Source: Azospirillum melinis (GTDB lineage Bacteria; Pseudomonadota; Alphaproteobacteria; Azospirillales; Azospirillaceae). From it: DNA of 64,000 bases. A model generated the notes under the pieces. That model was not told the DNA's origin, ran no database searches, and saw only the letters and a program-made list of their open reading frames with translations. The position numbers and the translations under genes were made by a program. The DNA lies in assembly GCF_013340935.1 (NCBI RefSeq), contig NZ_WHOS01000001.1, positions 186,001-250,000 of the forward strand, written 5' to 3'. Positions 50,273-61,725 of this stretch are shown here, one piece after another (positions within the stretch are counted from its first letter, which is position 1; each line of letters starts with the position of its first letter).

Positions 50273-50301
50273 TTGACAGCCGGACTGTAATCGTTTTCAC
50301 T
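50273..50301 (+). promoter_or_regulatory. Candidate fruB promoter overlapping the second operator
   Basis: A TTGACA -35 hexamer (50273-50278) is followed after 17 bases by a weak -10-like TTCACT at 50296-50301. The second operator copy (50286-50299, reverse of TGAAAACGATTACA) covers the spacer and part of the -10. Bound regulator would block RNA polymerase. Confidence 0.5.
50286..50299. promoter_or_regulatory. Candidate LacI-type operator, downstream copy
   Basis: On the minus strand it is TGAAAACGATTACA, which differs from the upstream copy at two of fourteen positions. It is placed 46 bases before the fruB start. Confidence 0.6.
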
Positions 50302-50345
50302 CCGTTTAACAGCACATACAAAAGCCCGCGGAGGAGACGGTCGCC

Positions 50346-52886
50346 ATGCTCACCGACACGCACCCCTTGAGCCTTCCCCCCGATCTGATCCGCCTCGGCG
50401 CCGCTCCGGCGGGCAAGGAGGCGGCGATCCGCGAGGCGGCGCAGCTGCTGATCGCGGCGGGCTGCATCGATCCCGCCTATGCCGACAGCATGATCCGGCG
50501 CGAAACGGTGGCGAACACCTTCCTCGGCCATGGCGTCGCCATCCCGCACGGCATGGTGGACGACCGCAATCTGGTCCGCCGCAACGGCATCGCGATTCTA
50601 CAGGTGCCGGACGGCGTGGTGTGGAACGACGGGCAGACCGCCCGGCTGATCGTCGCCATCGCTGCCCAGTCCGATGCCCACATCGCCATCCTGCGCCGCC
50701 TGACCCGCCTGATGCAGGACGAGGCGCGGCTGGCTGCCCTGTTCACCACCGGCAACCCTGCCGACCTCGTCGCCGCGCTGTCCGACGAGACCGCATCGCC
50801 GACACCCTCCGCCGCAGACGCCGGCGATCTTGCCGAGAGCTTCGAGTGGGTGGTCGATTATCCGACCGGCCTGCATGCCCGCCCCGCCGCCGCCTGGGTC
50901 GAGAGTGCCCGTGCCGCGTCCGGCCGGGTCCGTGTCCGCCACGGCGAAGAGAGCGCCGACGGCAAGACGCTGGTGGCGCTGCTGCAACTGGGCCTGCGTC
51001 CGGGCGACCGCGTCACCGTGTCCGCCGACGGGTCAGACGCCCGCGCGGTGCTGAACCGGCTGCGCGCCACCATCACCGGTCTCAGCGCGCGGGAAAAGGC
51101 GGATGCCGCCGCCGCGGCGCGCAAGGCGAAGGCCGTGGTGCAGGGCTGGACCCCGCCGGCTGCCGTCGCAAATGGCGGCCGCGAGATGCCCGTGATTGCC
51201 GGCATCGGCGCCAGCCCGGGCCTGACCATCGGCCCTGTCCATGTGATGCCGAAGGCCGACCTGACCGTTCCCGACCGTCCGGCCCCGCTGCTGGAGGGGG
51301 GCAACCGCCTGCATGAGGCGCTGAACCTGACGCGCCAGCAGCTGAAGGCGCTGGCCGACGACACCGCCCGCCGGCTGGGTCCGGCCGAAGCCGGCATCTT
51401 CGCCGCCCAGGCGGAGCTGCTGAACGACACAGACGTCATCACGCTGGCCTGCCAGCTGATGGTCGAAGGGCATGGTCCCGGCTGGTCGTGGAACGAGGCG
51501 GTGGAGCGCAGCGCCGCCAGGCTCGCCGCCAACCCGAACCCGGTGCTGGCCGGCCGCGCCGCCGACCTGCGCGATGTCGGCCGCCGGGTGCTGACCCGCA
51601 TCGATCCGGACCTGCGCGGCGGCTCGATCCGCGACCTGCCTGACACCCCCTGCATCCTGGTCGCCGACGACCTGTCGCCGTCCGACACCGCCGCCCTCGA
51701 CATGGGCCGCGTCATCGGCCTTGCGACGGCACAGGGCGGCCCGACCTCCCACACCGCCATCCTGGCGCGCACGCTCGGCCTGCCGGCGATGGTCGCCGGC
51801 GGTCCGGCGCTGACCGGGCTCGCCAACGGCACCACCGCCATTCTCGACGGCCAGTCCGGCCGCCTCTATCTGGAGCCCTCCGACGCCGACATCGCCGCCG
51901 CCCATGGCTGGATCGAGGAGCAGCGCATCAGGAAGGCCCAGCAGGAGGAGCGGCGCAGCCTGCCCGCCCGCACCCGCGACGGCCACACGGTGGAGATCGG
52001 TGCCAACGTCAACCGTCCCGATCAGGTGGCGATGGCCCTGTCGCAGGGCGGCGAGGGCGTCGGCCTGATGCGCACCGAGTTCCTGTTCCTGGAACGCGGC
52101 GATGCGCCGAGCGAGGAGGAGCAGTACCAGACCTACCGCGCCATGCTGGAGGCGCTGGACGGCCGTCCGCTGATCGTCCGCGCGCTCGACATCGGCGGCG
52201 ATAAGCAGGTCCCGCATTTGCAACTGCCGCATGAAGAAAACCCCTTCCTCGGCGTGCGCGGTGCCCGCCTGCTGCTGCGCCATCCCGAACTGCTGGAGCC
52301 GCAGCTGCGCGCACTCTACCGCGCCGCGAAAGAAGCAAAGCCGGGCGCGCTGCTGATCATGTTCCCAATGATCACCACGCTGCGCGAGATCGAGACGCTG
52401 CGCGCCGTCTGCGACCGCATCCGGGCCGAGCTGGACGCTCCGGCCGTGCCGCTGGGCATCATGGTCGAGGTGCCGGCCGCCGCCATCCAGGCCGACATCC
52501 TGGCTCGCCATGTCGATTTCTTCTCCATCGGTACAAACGACCTGACGCAGTACGCGCTGGCAATCGACCGCCAGCACCCCGAACTGGCGGCGGAGGCCGA
52601 CAGCCTGCACCCGTCGGTGCTGCGCCTGATCCGCCTGACGGTGGAAGGGGCGGAAAAGCACGGCCGTTGGGTCGGCGTCTGCGGCGGCATCGCCGGCGAC
52701 CCGTTCGGCGCCGCTTTGCTGGCGGGTCTCGGCGTGCGCGAACTGTCGATGACCCCGCGCGACATCCCCGGCGTCAAGGACAAGCTGCGCGACAGCGACC
52801 TCGCCGGCCTGCGGGCGCTGGCCCAGCGCGCGCTGGATTGCGAGTCCTCCGACGAGGTGCGGGCGCTGGAAGGGGACGCGTCATGA
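50346..52886 (+). CDS. fruB: Fused PTS fructose EIIA-HPr-Enzyme I protein
   Basis: 846 residues. Order: EIIA (about 1-150, active His68 in IPHG), HPr (about 165-250, His177 in GLHARP), Enzyme I (about 270-846, His469 in GGPTSHTAIL). The C-terminal PEP-binding domain has GVCGGIAGD and the MFPMITTL segment. It takes phosphate from PEP and passes it to the FruA EIIB domain, so the sugar PTS can run without separate PtsI and PtsH. GGAGGAG precedes the ATG. The stop overlaps fruK (ATGA). Confidence 0.95.
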   Translation: MLTDTHPLSLPPDLIRLGAAPAGKEAAIREAAQLLIAAGCIDPAYADSMIRRETVANTFLGHGVAIPHGMVDDRNLVRRNGIAILQVPDGVVWNDGQTARLIVAIAAQSDAHIAILRRLTRLMQDEARLAALFTTGNPADLVAALSDETASPTPSAADAGDLAESFEWVVDYPTGLHARPAAAWVESARAASGRVRVRHGEESADGKTLVALLQLGLRPGDRVTVSADGSDARAVLNRLRATITGLSAREKADAAAAARKAKAVVQGWTPPAAVANGGREMPVIAGIGASPGLTIGPVHVMPKADLTVPDRPAPLLEGGNRLHEALNLTRQQLKALADDTARRLGPAEAGIFAAQAELLNDTDVITLACQLMVEGHGPGWSWNEAVERSAARLAANPNPVLAGRAADLRDVGRRVLTRIDPDLRGGSIRDLPDTPCILVADDLSPSDTAALDMGRVIGLATAQGGPTSHTAILARTLGLPAMVAGGPALTGLANGTTAILDGQSGRLYLEPSDADIAAAHGWIEEQRIRKAQQEERRSLPARTRDGHTVEIGANVNRPDQVAMALSQGGEGVGLMRTEFLFLERGDAPSEEEQYQTYRAMLEALDGRPLIVRALDIGGDKQVPHLQLPHEENPFLGVRGARLLLRHPELLEPQLRALYRAAKEAKPGALLIMFPMITTLREIETLRAVCDRIRAELDAPAVPLGIMVEVPAAAIQADILARHVDFFSIGTNDLTQYALAIDRQHPELAAEADSLHPSVLRLIRLTVEGAEKHGRWVGVCGGIAGDPFGAALLAGLGVRELSMTPRDIPGVKDKLRDSDLAGLRALAQRALDCESSDEVRALEGDAS

Positions 52887-53845
52887 CGAAATCCGGCTTG
52901 AAATCAGTCGTCACCGTCACGCTGAACCCGGCCATCGACCAGACCATCACGGTCGAGGCGCTGAAGCCCGGCAGCGTCCATCGCGCCAAGGCGGTTCGCC
53001 ACAATGCAGGCGGCAAGGGCGTGAACGTCGCCAGCTGCCTTGCCGACTGGGGAACGCCGGTGGCTGCCGCCGGCCTGCTCGGCACCGGCAACGCCGCGCC
53101 TTTCGAGGCGCTGTTCCAGGCCAAAGGCATCGCCGACGCCTTCCTGCGGTTGCCGGGCGAGACGCGCGTCAACATCAAGATCGCCGACCTCGCGGCCAAT
53201 GACACGACCGACATCAACCTGCCGGGCCTGAGCGCCGATGCGGCCGCTGTCGACCGCGTCCGCGAGACCGTGCTGGGGCTGGTGGAGCCGGGCACGCCGG
53301 TGCTTCTGGCCGGCAGCCTGCCGGAAGGCTTGCCCGCCGACGCCTACGCCGCCCTGACCGCCGATCTGGCGGCGGCCGGCGCCCGTGTCGTGCTGGACAG
53401 CAGCGGGGCGCCGCTGGCGGCGGCGCTGGCCTCCACCGGTGCGCTGCCCCACTGTATCAAGCCCAACCGGCACGAGCTGGAGGATTGGGCTGGCCGGCCG
53501 CTGCCGACGAATGCCGACCTGCTCGATGCGGCTCGCGATCTGCATCGTCGCGGCGTGTCGGTGGTGGTGGTGTCGCTGGGGGCGGACGGCGCGTTGTTCG
53601 TCGATGGCGCCCGTGCCCTGCAAGGCCGGCTGCCGCCGGTCCAGGCGCTCAGCACCGTCGGGGCGGGCGACGCGATGGTGGCCGGGCTGATCGCCGCCTT
53701 TCAGCAGGATTGCGGACTGGAGGATGTCGCCCGGCTATCGGTGGCCTTCGCCGCCGCCAAGCTCGGCTGCTTCGGTCCCAACCTGCCCGATCCGGCGACG
53801 GTGCGGTCGCTCGTGGCACAGGTGGCCCTGACCCCAATCGACTGA
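52883..53845 (+). CDS. fruK: 1-phosphofructokinase
   Basis: 320 residues, PfkB family. It has TVTLNPAIDQTITVE at the N-terminus, HNAGGKGVNVASCL near residue 40 and the catalytic GAGDAMVAGL near residue 255. It phosphorylates fructose-1-phosphate, made by the PTS, to fructose-1,6-bisphosphate. The ATG overlaps the fruB stop by four bases, and fruA follows after 70 bases. The order fruB-fruK-fruA matches the standard fructose operon. Confidence 0.93.
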   Translation: MTKSGLKSVVTVTLNPAIDQTITVEALKPGSVHRAKAVRHNAGGKGVNVASCLADWGTPVAAAGLLGTGNAAPFEALFQAKGIADAFLRLPGETRVNIKIADLAANDTTDINLPGLSADAAAVDRVRETVLGLVEPGTPVLLAGSLPEGLPADAYAALTADLAAAGARVVLDSSGAPLAAALASTGALPHCIKPNRHELEDWAGRPLPTNADLLDAARDLHRRGVSVVVVSLGADGALFVDGARALQGRLPPVQALSTVGAGDAMVAGLIAAFQQDCGLEDVARLSVAFAAAKLGCFGPNLPDPATVRSLVAQVALTPID

Positions 53846-53915
53846 GATTTCCGACACCATCGGACTGAAACCAACGCAGTGACAGGCGCGGGCTCGAACC
53901 CGCCAGGAGGAAACA

Positions 53916-55715
53916 ATGGCAACCCTGTTGGCCGTGATCGCGGCGGGCGATCTTACCACCCAGGCCGTTCTGGCGGCCGAGGCCCTGCGCAAGGCGGCGG
54001 CTAAGGCCGGCCACCGCATCCAGGTGGAGATCCGCACCAGCCTCGGCATCCAGTCTCCGCTCGACGCCGCTGCGCCGTCCACGGCCGACGGGTTGATCCT
54101 GATCGGCAGCGGCGACTTCGACGACGGGCGCTTCGCCACGCTGAAGCGCAGCACCGCCTCGCTCGACGAGGTGCTGGGCAATCCCGCCGCCGTGCTGGAG
54201 AAAGCGCTGTCCTCCGCCGCGTCCGCCCTTTCCGCGGCCGCGTCCACGGCTGCGCCCACCGCGGCCGGTCCGCGCCGGATCGTCGCCATCACCTCCTGCC
54301 CGACGGGCATCGCCCACACCTTCATGGCGGCCGAGGGCATCCAGCAGGCGGCGACCGCGCTCGGCCACAAGGTCCGGGTGGAAACCCAGGGCTCCGTCGG
54401 TGCGCGCGACACCCTGACCGACGAGGAGATCCGCGAGGCGGACGTCGTGCTCATCGCCGCCGACACCCAGATCGACCTGTCCCGCTTCGCCGGCAAGCGC
54501 GTATTCCTCAGCGGCACCAAGCCCGCCATCAATGACGGCAAGGCCCTGGTTAACCGTGCCCTGGCCGAGGCGAAGACCCATGGCGCCGCCGGCGGTGCGG
54601 TTCCGCTGGCCGATGCCGTCGCCGCCGGCAAGGCCGAGCGTTCGGCCCAGCGCACCGGCCCCTACAAGCATCTGATGACCGGCGTGTCCTTCATGCTGCC
54701 CTTCGTGGTGACGGGCGGCCTGCTGATCGCTCTGGCATTCGCGCTGGGCGGCATCTACGTCTACGAGGAATCCAACGCCGGCACGCTGGGCTATGCCCTG
54801 TTCCAGATCGGTGCCAAGGGCGCCTTTGCCCTGATGGTGCCGGCGCTGGCCGGCTACATCGCCTATTCCATCGCCGACCGTCCCGGCATCGCCCCCGGCA
54901 TGGTGGGCGGCATGCTGGCCGGCAGCATCGGTGCCGGCTTCCTGGGCGGCATCGTCGCCGGCTTCATCGCCGGATACGGCACCGCCTTCCTGAACCGCCA
55001 CATCAAGCTGCACCGCAACCTGGAAGGGTTGAAACCGGTGCTGATCCTGCCGCTGCTGGGCTCGCTGCTGACCGGCCTGCTGATGATCTATGTCGTCGGC
55101 ACCCCGGTCGCCGAGGCACTGGCCTGGATGAGCGCCTGGCTGAAGGGCATGCAGGGCAGCAGCGCCATCCTGCTCGGCCTGCTGATCGGGGCGATGATGG
55201 CCTTCGACATGGGCGGTCCGGTCAACAAGGCGGCCTACGCCTTCTCCACCGGCCTGATCGCGTCCCAGGTCTACACGCCGATGGCCGCCGCCATGGCTGC
55301 CGGCATGGTGCCGCCGCTGGGTCTGGCGCTCGCCACCAAACTGTTCGCCGACCGCTTCACCGCGGAGGAGCGCGAGGCCGGCAATGCCGCCGCGGTGCTG
55401 GGCATCGCCTTCATCACCGAAGGCGCCATTCCTTTCGCCGCCCGCGATCCGCTGCGCGTCATTCCGGCGCTGATGATCGGCGGTGCGCTGACCGGTGCGA
55501 TGTCGATGGCCGTGGGGGCGGAGCTGAAGGTTCCCCATGGCGGCGTCTTCGTCCTGCCGATCCCCAACGCGGTGACGCATCTGCTCGGCTACGTTGTGGC
55601 CCTGGTGGTCGGCACGGTGGTGACCGCCGTCGCCCTGCGCATCCTGAAGAAGCCGGTCGCCGCCGCAGCCGCGGCGCCGAAGCCGGCGGTCCAGCAGGCC
55701 GGCGCGCACGCCTGA
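53916..55715 (+). CDS. fruA: PTS fructose permease, EIIB'-EIIBC
   Basis: 599 residues. A degenerate EIIB-like domain without the cysteine (about 1-105) precedes a functional EIIB domain with Cys128 in [15 protein letters not shown]. The EIIC membrane domain from about residue 245 has about ten hydrophobic segments and [19 protein letters not shown]. It imports fructose and phosphorylates it at C1. AGGAGG lies before the ATG. A strong terminator follows. Confidence 0.93.
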   Translation: MATLLAVIAAGDLTTQAVLAAEALRKAAAKAGHRIQVEIRTSLGIQSPLDAAAPSTADGLILIGSGDFDDGRFATLKRSTASLDEVLGNPAAVLEKALSSAASALSAAASTAAPTAAGPRRIVAITSCPTGIAHTFMAAEGIQQAATALGHKVRVETQGSVGARDTLTDEEIREADVVLIAADTQIDLSRFAGKRVFLSGTKPAINDGKALVNRALAEAKTHGAAGGAVPLADAVAAGKAERSAQRTGPYKHLMTGVSFMLPFVVTGGLLIALAFALGGIYVYEESNAGTLGYALFQIGAKGAFALMVPALAGYIAYSIADRPGIAPGMVGGMLAGSIGAGFLGGIVAGFIAGYGTAFLNRHIKLHRNLEGLKPVLILPLLGSLLTGLLMIYVVGTPVAEALAWMSAWLKGMQGSSAILLGLLIGAMMAFDMGGPVNKAAYAFSTGLIASQVYTPMAAAMAAGMVPPLGLALATKLFADRFTAEEREAGNAAAVLGIAFITEGAIPFAARDPLRVIPALMIGGALTGAMSMAVGAELKVPHGGVFVLPIPNAVTHLLGYVVALVVGTVVTAVALRILKKPVAAAAAAPKPAVQQAGAHA

Positions 55716-55752
55716 CTGTCATCCCTTTCCTCTCGGGCGTCCTCCCGAAACT

Positions 55753-55790
55753 GGCCCCTCTCCGCTTCCGCGGGGAGGGGCCTTTCTTTT
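55753..55790 (+). terminator. Rho-independent terminator of the fructose operon
   Basis: A 13-base GC-rich stem (55753-55765 with 55770-55782) with one G-T wobble and a four-base loop, followed by a T-rich run (TTTCTTTTT). It ends the fruBKA transcript. Confidence 0.9.
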
Positions 55791-55871
55791 TCCATCTATT
55801 CAAAGAATCCGCGCCAGCTTTCGCCGCCCCGTCCGTGGATCGGTCATGACATCGCCCGGAGTGACCGATCC

Positions 55872-56189
55872 ATGCTCGACGAAAAGCCCGACGTGATGCT
55901 GGGCAACATGCTGCTGCATGTGAACCTGCTGGCCCTTGGCACGCTGATGACCAAGATGATGGCGGAGATGTTCCGCAAGGACGAGGATCCGGCCGGCAAG
56001 GCCGATGAATGGCTGCGCCTGTTCGAGGCAACCGCCGCGCAGATGACCTTCGCCAACGAGACGCCGGAATGGAGCGACCTGACGGCGCAGGAATTCCGCG
56101 ACGTTCTGATGCAGCATATCCACCGCGCCCGCGCCATGGCGCTGGGGGAGGAGTGCGACCCGCGCGCCTATCTGCGCCATCACGGCTGA
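55872..56189 (+). CDS. Small hypothetical protein, 105 residues
   Basis: Not recognised. It looks like a mostly helical soluble protein: Met-rich segment near the N-terminus (NMLLHVNLLALGTLMTKMM), then acidic and aromatic parts (EWLRLFEATAAQMTF, PEWSDLTAQEF). It has no signal peptide. GGAG lies about ten bases before the ATG. It stands alone after the fructose terminator and is convergent with the LysR gene. Confidence 0.65.
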   Translation: MLDEKPDVMLGNMLLHVNLLALGTLMTKMMAEMFRKDEDPAGKADEWLRLFEATAAQMTFANETPEWSDLTAQEFRDVLMQHIHRARAMALGEECDPRAYLRHHG

Positions 56190-56220
56190 TTGAGGCTGGC
56201 CGGAGGACGAGCGTCCGCCG

Positions 56221-57126
56221 TCACCGGTACTCCTGCCGACGTGCCAGCCCGTCCTTCAGGTGCCGGATCGCCGCGTGCACCTTCGCCGGCACGTGGCGCT
56301 TCTGCGGATAGACCGCCCACACCGCCGTGTTGGGCGGCCGGTGGCGGTCCAGCAGGGAAACCAGCCGTCCCTCCGCCACCGGATCTTTCACATAATAGTC
56401 CGGCAACTGGCACAGCCCGAACCCGCGCAGCGCCGCGTCCAGCACCGAGAAGCCGCTGTTGCAGCGCCAGCGGCCCCGCGGACGGAACAGCCAGTCCTGG
56501 CCGCTGTCGTCGAACAGCCAGTGGTCGGAGGTGCCGACCAGACACTGGTGGGTGGCAAGGCTGGTCAGGCTGTCCGGACAGCCGTGGCGCTCCAGATAGG
56601 ATGGGGCGGCGCACAGATGCATCACGCGCGGGGCGATGCGCGTCGCCACCAGGCTCGATTCGCTGAGGCGGCCGAGCCGGATCGCCAGATCGTACCCCTC
56701 CTGCACCAGATCGAGCTGCCGGTTGGTCAGTTCCACCTCGATGCTCAGCTGCGGATGGCGCTCCATCAGGTCATTGATCAGCGGCATGACGAACTGCTCG
56801 CCATAGGCGGTTGCGCAGGTCATGCGCAGCACGCCCTTCACATCGCTGTCACTGCCCCCCTGCAACGCGCCCACCGCCAGGAAGGCGTCGTCGCGCTGCT
56901 CCGCCAGCCGCCGACAGCGGGCCAGGAAGGCACGCCCGCTCTCGGTCAGGCTGACCTTGCGGGTTGTACGGTAGAACAGGCGGGCCTGAAGCCGGTCCTC
57001 CAGCCGCGCCACGCTGCGGCTGACATGGGAGGAGGAGACGCGCAGCCGCTCCGCCGCGCGGGAAAAGCTGCCGGTTTCCGCCACCGCCACGAATTCGTCG
57101 ATGCCGTCCCAGCCGCTCACGGTCAT
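56221..57126 (-). CDS. LysR-family transcriptional regulator
   Basis: 301 residues, the usual LysR length. The N-terminal winged HTH is clear: FVAVAETGSFSRAAERLRVS and SHVSRSVARLEDRL (about residues 12-46). The C-terminal effector domain follows from about residue 90. The gene is divergent from frmA, so it may control formaldehyde detoxification. A perfect dyad lies in the shared intergenic region. Confidence 0.9.
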   Translation of the reverse strand: MTVSGWDGIDEFVAVAETGSFSRAAERLRVSSSHVSRSVARLEDRLQARLFYRTTRKVSLTESGRAFLARCRRLAEQRDDAFLAVGALQGGSDSDVKGVLRMTCATAYGEQFVMPLINDLMERHPQLSIEVELTNRQLDLVQEGYDLAIRLGRLSESSLVATRIAPRVMHLCAAPSYLERHGCPDSLTSLATHQCLVGTSDHWLFDDSGQDWLFRPRGRWRCNSGFSVLDAALRGFGLCQLPDYYVKDPVAEGRLVSLLDRHRPPNTAVWAVYPQKRHVPAKVHAAIRHLKDGLARRQEYR

Positions 57127-57198
57127 TCTCCCAGGGCCATCCGGCCATTATCCCCGTACGGCAAAAATCTATTCCCGAAATCGCCGTTCTGGCAATGA

Positions 57199-58425
<1,227 letters not shown>

Positions 58426-58434
58426 GGTGACGGT

Positions 58435-58478
58435 GGCTCCCTCTGCCGTTCCCTTTACCGGGACCGGAGGGAGCCTTT
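58435..58478 (+). terminator. Stem-loop between frmA and fghA
   Basis: A nine-base perfect stem (GGCTCCCTC with GAGGGAGCC) enclosing a smaller inner stem, then TTTC. It may end part of the transcription or act as an attenuator so that fghA is made at a lower level. Confidence 0.65.
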
Positions 58479-58506
58479 CGGCCATCGTTTTTCAAAAGGC
58501 GTATCC

Positions 58507-59358
58507 ATGACCGATCCCCTCACCACACTGTCGGAAACCCGCGTCTTCGGCGGCCGGCTGAAGCGGGTGCGGCACCTGTCCGCGGCGGTGGACTGCGAGA
58601 TGACCTTCGCAATCTTCCTGCCGCCGCAGGTGGAGGCCGGCGCCACGGTGCCGGTCTTCTACTGGCTGTCGGGACTGACCTGCACCGACGAGAATTTCAC
58701 CCAGAAGGCCGGCGCCTTCCGCGTCGCGGCGGAGCTTGGCCTCGCCATCGTCGCTCCCGACACCAGCCCGCGCGGGGAGGGGGTGCCCGGCGACCCCGAC
58801 AATTCCTGGGATTTCGGGCTCGGCGCCGGATTCTACGTCGATGCGACCGAGGAACCGTGGGCGCGCCATTACCGGATGCACGACTATGTGACGCGGGAAT
58901 TGCCGGCGCTGATCGAGGCCAACTATCCGGTCACAGACAGGCGGTCGGTCGCCGGCCACTCGATGGGCGGACATGGCGCGCTGGTCTGCGCGCTGAAGCA
59001 TCCGGGCTTCTACAAGGCGGTGTCGGCCTTCGCCCCCATCGTCAACCCGGCGGCGGTGCCCTGGGGCGAGAAGGCCTTCGGCAGCTATCTAGGGCCCGAC
59101 CGCGACCGCTGGCTGGAATGGGACGCCTGCGCGCTGATTACGACCGCGACCGAGCGGTTGCCGATCCTGATCGACCAGGGCGACCGCGACGGTTTCTTGG
59201 AGGCACAGCTGAAGCCGGAGGCGCTGGTCGCCGCGGCGGAGGCAGTCGGTCACCCGGTGACGCTGCGGATGCAGCCGGGCTACGACCACAGCTACTTCTT
59301 CATCAGCACCTTCATCGAGGACCATCTGCGCCACCATGCGGCGGCACTGCTGGGGTGA
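58507..59358 (+). CDS. fghA: S-formylglutathione hydrolase
   Basis: 283 residues, the usual length. Esterase motif GHSMGG holds the nucleophile Ser; [13 protein letters not shown] near residue 52 and a late GYDHSYFFI with the His are typical of this family (esterase D). It hydrolyses S-formylglutathione to formate and glutathione, the step after frmA. AAGGCG lies before the ATG. Confidence 0.94.
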   Translation: MTDPLTTLSETRVFGGRLKRVRHLSAAVDCEMTFAIFLPPQVEAGATVPVFYWLSGLTCTDENFTQKAGAFRVAAELGLAIVAPDTSPRGEGVPGDPDNSWDFGLGAGFYVDATEEPWARHYRMHDYVTRELPALIEANYPVTDRRSVAGHSMGGHGALVCALKHPGFYKAVSAFAPIVNPAAVPWGEKAFGSYLGPDRDRWLEWDACALITTATERLPILIDQGDRDGFLEAQLKPEALVAAAEAVGHPVTLRMQPGYDHSYFFISTFIEDHLRHHAAALLG

Positions 59359-59408
59359 TGGGCCCGATAGGGCAGGGGGCGAAGCGCCCGCTGCTTCGAC
59401 GCTTCGCG

Positions 59409-60557
59409 TCAGGCCACCCGCCGCGTCAGGTGGTTGTCCCACCGGAAGGCCGGTGCCTTGCGCTCCGGACCCGCCTCGGCGTTCGTCGACACCGGCTCGA
59501 TCACACCGAGCCCGCTGGTCGCCAGATAGCCCTCGCCGTTCGGTGCCAGACCGCAGCCGTCGGCCAGCGCGGTGGAGCCCAGCCATGCTCCGCTCGACGC
59601 ATCCCACAGACCGATGATCCCGCCCATCGGCGAGCTGGCCGCCACCGTTCTGCCGTCCGACGCCACGCTGCCGATATAGCCCTGCATGCGCGACAGCACA
59701 TCCTCCGGCGTGTCGAACAGGCGGATCGCGCCTCCACCGGGACGGTGGGCGCCGGTCAGCGGCTGAAGCTTGCCGATGGGCCGTTCGTCCTGCACGCCAA
59801 AGGCGATCCCGCCATCGTCCAGCAGGGCGATGTGGCGCATCCCGAGATTCGCGTGCTCTTCCGGCAACCGCACTTTGTCGAGCAGCTTGCCGGTCGCCGC
59901 CTCGACATAGGTCAGCGAACTGTCCATGCTGTCGAGATTCAGCTTGGCCCGGCCGGTGTCGGGGTGGGTGATGACGCCACCATTGGCGACCGCCAGCGTC
60001 GTGCCGTCGCGCATCAGGATCAGCTCGTGCGGCCCCAGCCCATGGGTGGGGATGGCGCCGATGCGGCGGTAATTGTCGGTGGCGTCATAGATGCCGATGG
60101 CACCCTCTTCGCGCGGAACGTCGTCCTCGGCGACGAAGAGGGTGCGTCCGTCGGCGGAATAGTCGCCATGGCCGGTGAAGCGGCGGTCATCCGGCGCCCG
60201 CACCACCGGGCCGGGGGTGCCGTCCGCCAGCGACAGCGTCTGGAACCAGCGGCCGGGCCGGCGGGCGAAGACGGCGGCCTCCGCCATGCCGGGCCGGGGC
60301 ATGATGCCATGGGCGCGGCCGGGGGTGGCGGTGGTGAACAGCACCTTGCCGGTCCGGTCGAGCGCCGCAACGCCGAAGCTCGGCTCCGCCCCGGCGGTGG
60401 CATAGGCGTTGAGGTAGAGCGTGCCGGCATCGGCGGCATGGGCCTTGCCTGTCAGCACGGCCAGCAGCCCGCCCGACAGGCCGGCGCCCGACAGCACACG
60501 CCCCCCGAAAACCCTCCCGGCCAGCAGGCTCAGGATGTTCCTGCGGTCGACCGCCAT
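59409..60557 (-). CDS. DUF1513 domain protein
   Basis: 382 residues. N-terminal signal-type segment (LAVLTGKAHAADAG) points to export, possibly through Tat because two arginines precede it (DRRNILSLL). The body is a beta-propeller-like series (DGRTLFVAEDD, HELILMRDGTTLAV, MRHIALLDDGGIAF). The family is found next to imelysin and di-heme oxidase genes in iron-related loci. The exact role is unknown. Last gene of the operon, two bases after imelysin. Confidence 0.85.
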   Translation of the reverse strand: MAVDRRNILSLLAGRVFGGRVLSGAGLSGGLLAVLTGKAHAADAGTLYLNAYATAGAEPSFGVAALDRTGKVLFTTATPGRAHGIMPRPGMAEAAVFARRPGRWFQTLSLADGTPGPVVRAPDDRRFTGHGDYSADGRTLFVAEDDVPREEGAIGIYDATDNYRRIGAIPTHGLGPHELILMRDGTTLAVANGGVITHPDTGRAKLNLDSMDSSLTYVEAATGKLLDKVRLPEEHANLGMRHIALLDDGGIAFGVQDERPIGKLQPLTGAHRPGGGAIRLFDTPEDVLSRMQGYIGSVASDGRTVAASSPMGGIIGLWDASSGAWLGSTALADGCGLAPNGEGYLATSGLGVIEPVSTNAEAGPERKAPAFRWDNHLTRRVA

Positions 60558-60559
60558 CG

Positions 60560-61675
60560 TCAGTCTCCGTCCAGTTCGTTGAAGCCCAGCGTGATGTCCA
60601 GCAACGGCGCCAGCGTACCCAGCATCTCCACCCGCGCCGCCTTGACCAGACGCAGCGCGCTCTCGGTCTTCTTGCGGGTGGCGGGGTCGGTCACCGCCTT
60701 GTTCAGCGGGCCGGGGATTGCTTCCACCGCGCTGATCGCGGCGGCGAAACTTTCATCGATGGCTTGCTTGGCGGTGGCGCCGTCGTCGTTGGCGGGCAGC
60801 AGCGAAACGAAGCCCGGACCGCCATGCTCGCCCATCAGCAGGGCGCGCAGCCCCTCCAAATTCAGCACGACATTGCGCAGCGACCGGCCGCTGCGCAGCG
60901 CCTCCACCACCGTCGGCTTGGCATCCTCGATGCTCGCGCCGAGCGGGGCCATCAGCTTCTGATCAAGCACCACCTGCATCGCGGTGATGGCGGAGGCATA
61001 GAGCGTATTCACTGCTTCGGACGCGGTCGGACCGAGTACGGTCGCCTGACCGGCGGCGAGCGGCGCCTCCAGTTCCTTCCAGCCGTCGCGCGCATCGGTG
61101 GCGATGGCGGCGATGTTGCGGGCGGCGGCGGCGGCGAGCCTGGCGCGATACAGCTTGGCATCGCTACCGGTGAATCCGTCGGCGGCGACGCCCTCGTCGA
61201 ACAGCAGCCGCTCCAGCACGGTCAGCCCCTGGACGGCCGCACTCTGGCGGGCCAGCGCGCCGGGCTCCAGCAGCTTGGGGTCATGGTCGCGCAGGATCTG
61301 GCCGATCTGGCGCTGGACCACGCCGGGCCGTTCCGGCCAGAACGACATGCGGTCGGCCCGCAGATTCATGGTCAGCGGACCGGGGCGCAGATGCTGCACA
61401 GCCGCCCAACCATCGGTCACCTTGAAATGGGCGGCGCGCGCCTCCTCAAGCCCGGCGGCGGTGGGGCCGGCGGCGAAGCGGTCGAGCGTATCGACATAGG
61501 CGGTGGCTGCCGCCACCAGCGCATCGAAGCGGGGCAGGGCATGGGTGCGGACCATGCCGCCCAGGAAGGCGGCATCCTTGTCCGACTGGCGGGCGGCGAA
61601 GGCCGGCGTCCGCGGCAGCAGGGCCGCCACGGCGGCGGCGGCCGACATCAGTCCCAGCACTATGCGGCGTCGCAT
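60560..61675 (-). CDS. Imelysin family (IrpA/peptidase M75-like) protein
   Basis: 371 residues. N-terminal signal peptide (RRRIVLGLMSAAAAVAALL, cleaved after AFAA). The mature protein is helical: PRFDALVAAATAYVDTLDRF, SAAVQGLTVLERLLFDEG. The family members are periplasmic, bind iron or assist its uptake, and lack proven protease activity. AAGGGA lies upstream of the ATG. It is coupled to the DUF1513 gene (two-base gap) and follows the di-heme oxidase. Confidence 0.85.
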   Translation of the reverse strand: MRRRIVLGLMSAAAAVAALLPRTPAFAARQSDKDAAFLGGMVRTHALPRFDALVAAATAYVDTLDRFAAGPTAAGLEEARAAHFKVTDGWAAVQHLRPGPLTMNLRADRMSFWPERPGVVQRQIGQILRDHDPKLLEPGALARQSAAVQGLTVLERLLFDEGVAADGFTGSDAKLYRARLAAAAARNIAAIATDARDGWKELEAPLAAGQATVLGPTASEAVNTLYASAITAMQVVLDQKLMAPLGASIEDAKPTVVEALRSGRSLRNVVLNLEGLRALLMGEHGGPGFVSLLPANDDGATAKQAIDESFAAAISAVEAIPGPLNKAVTDPATRKKTESALRLVKAARVEMLGTLAPLLDITLGFNELDGD

Positions 61676-61725
61676 ACGATCAAATCCCTTCTGCCTTTGA
61701 CGTGGAACGAACCCCCACCCTTCCT

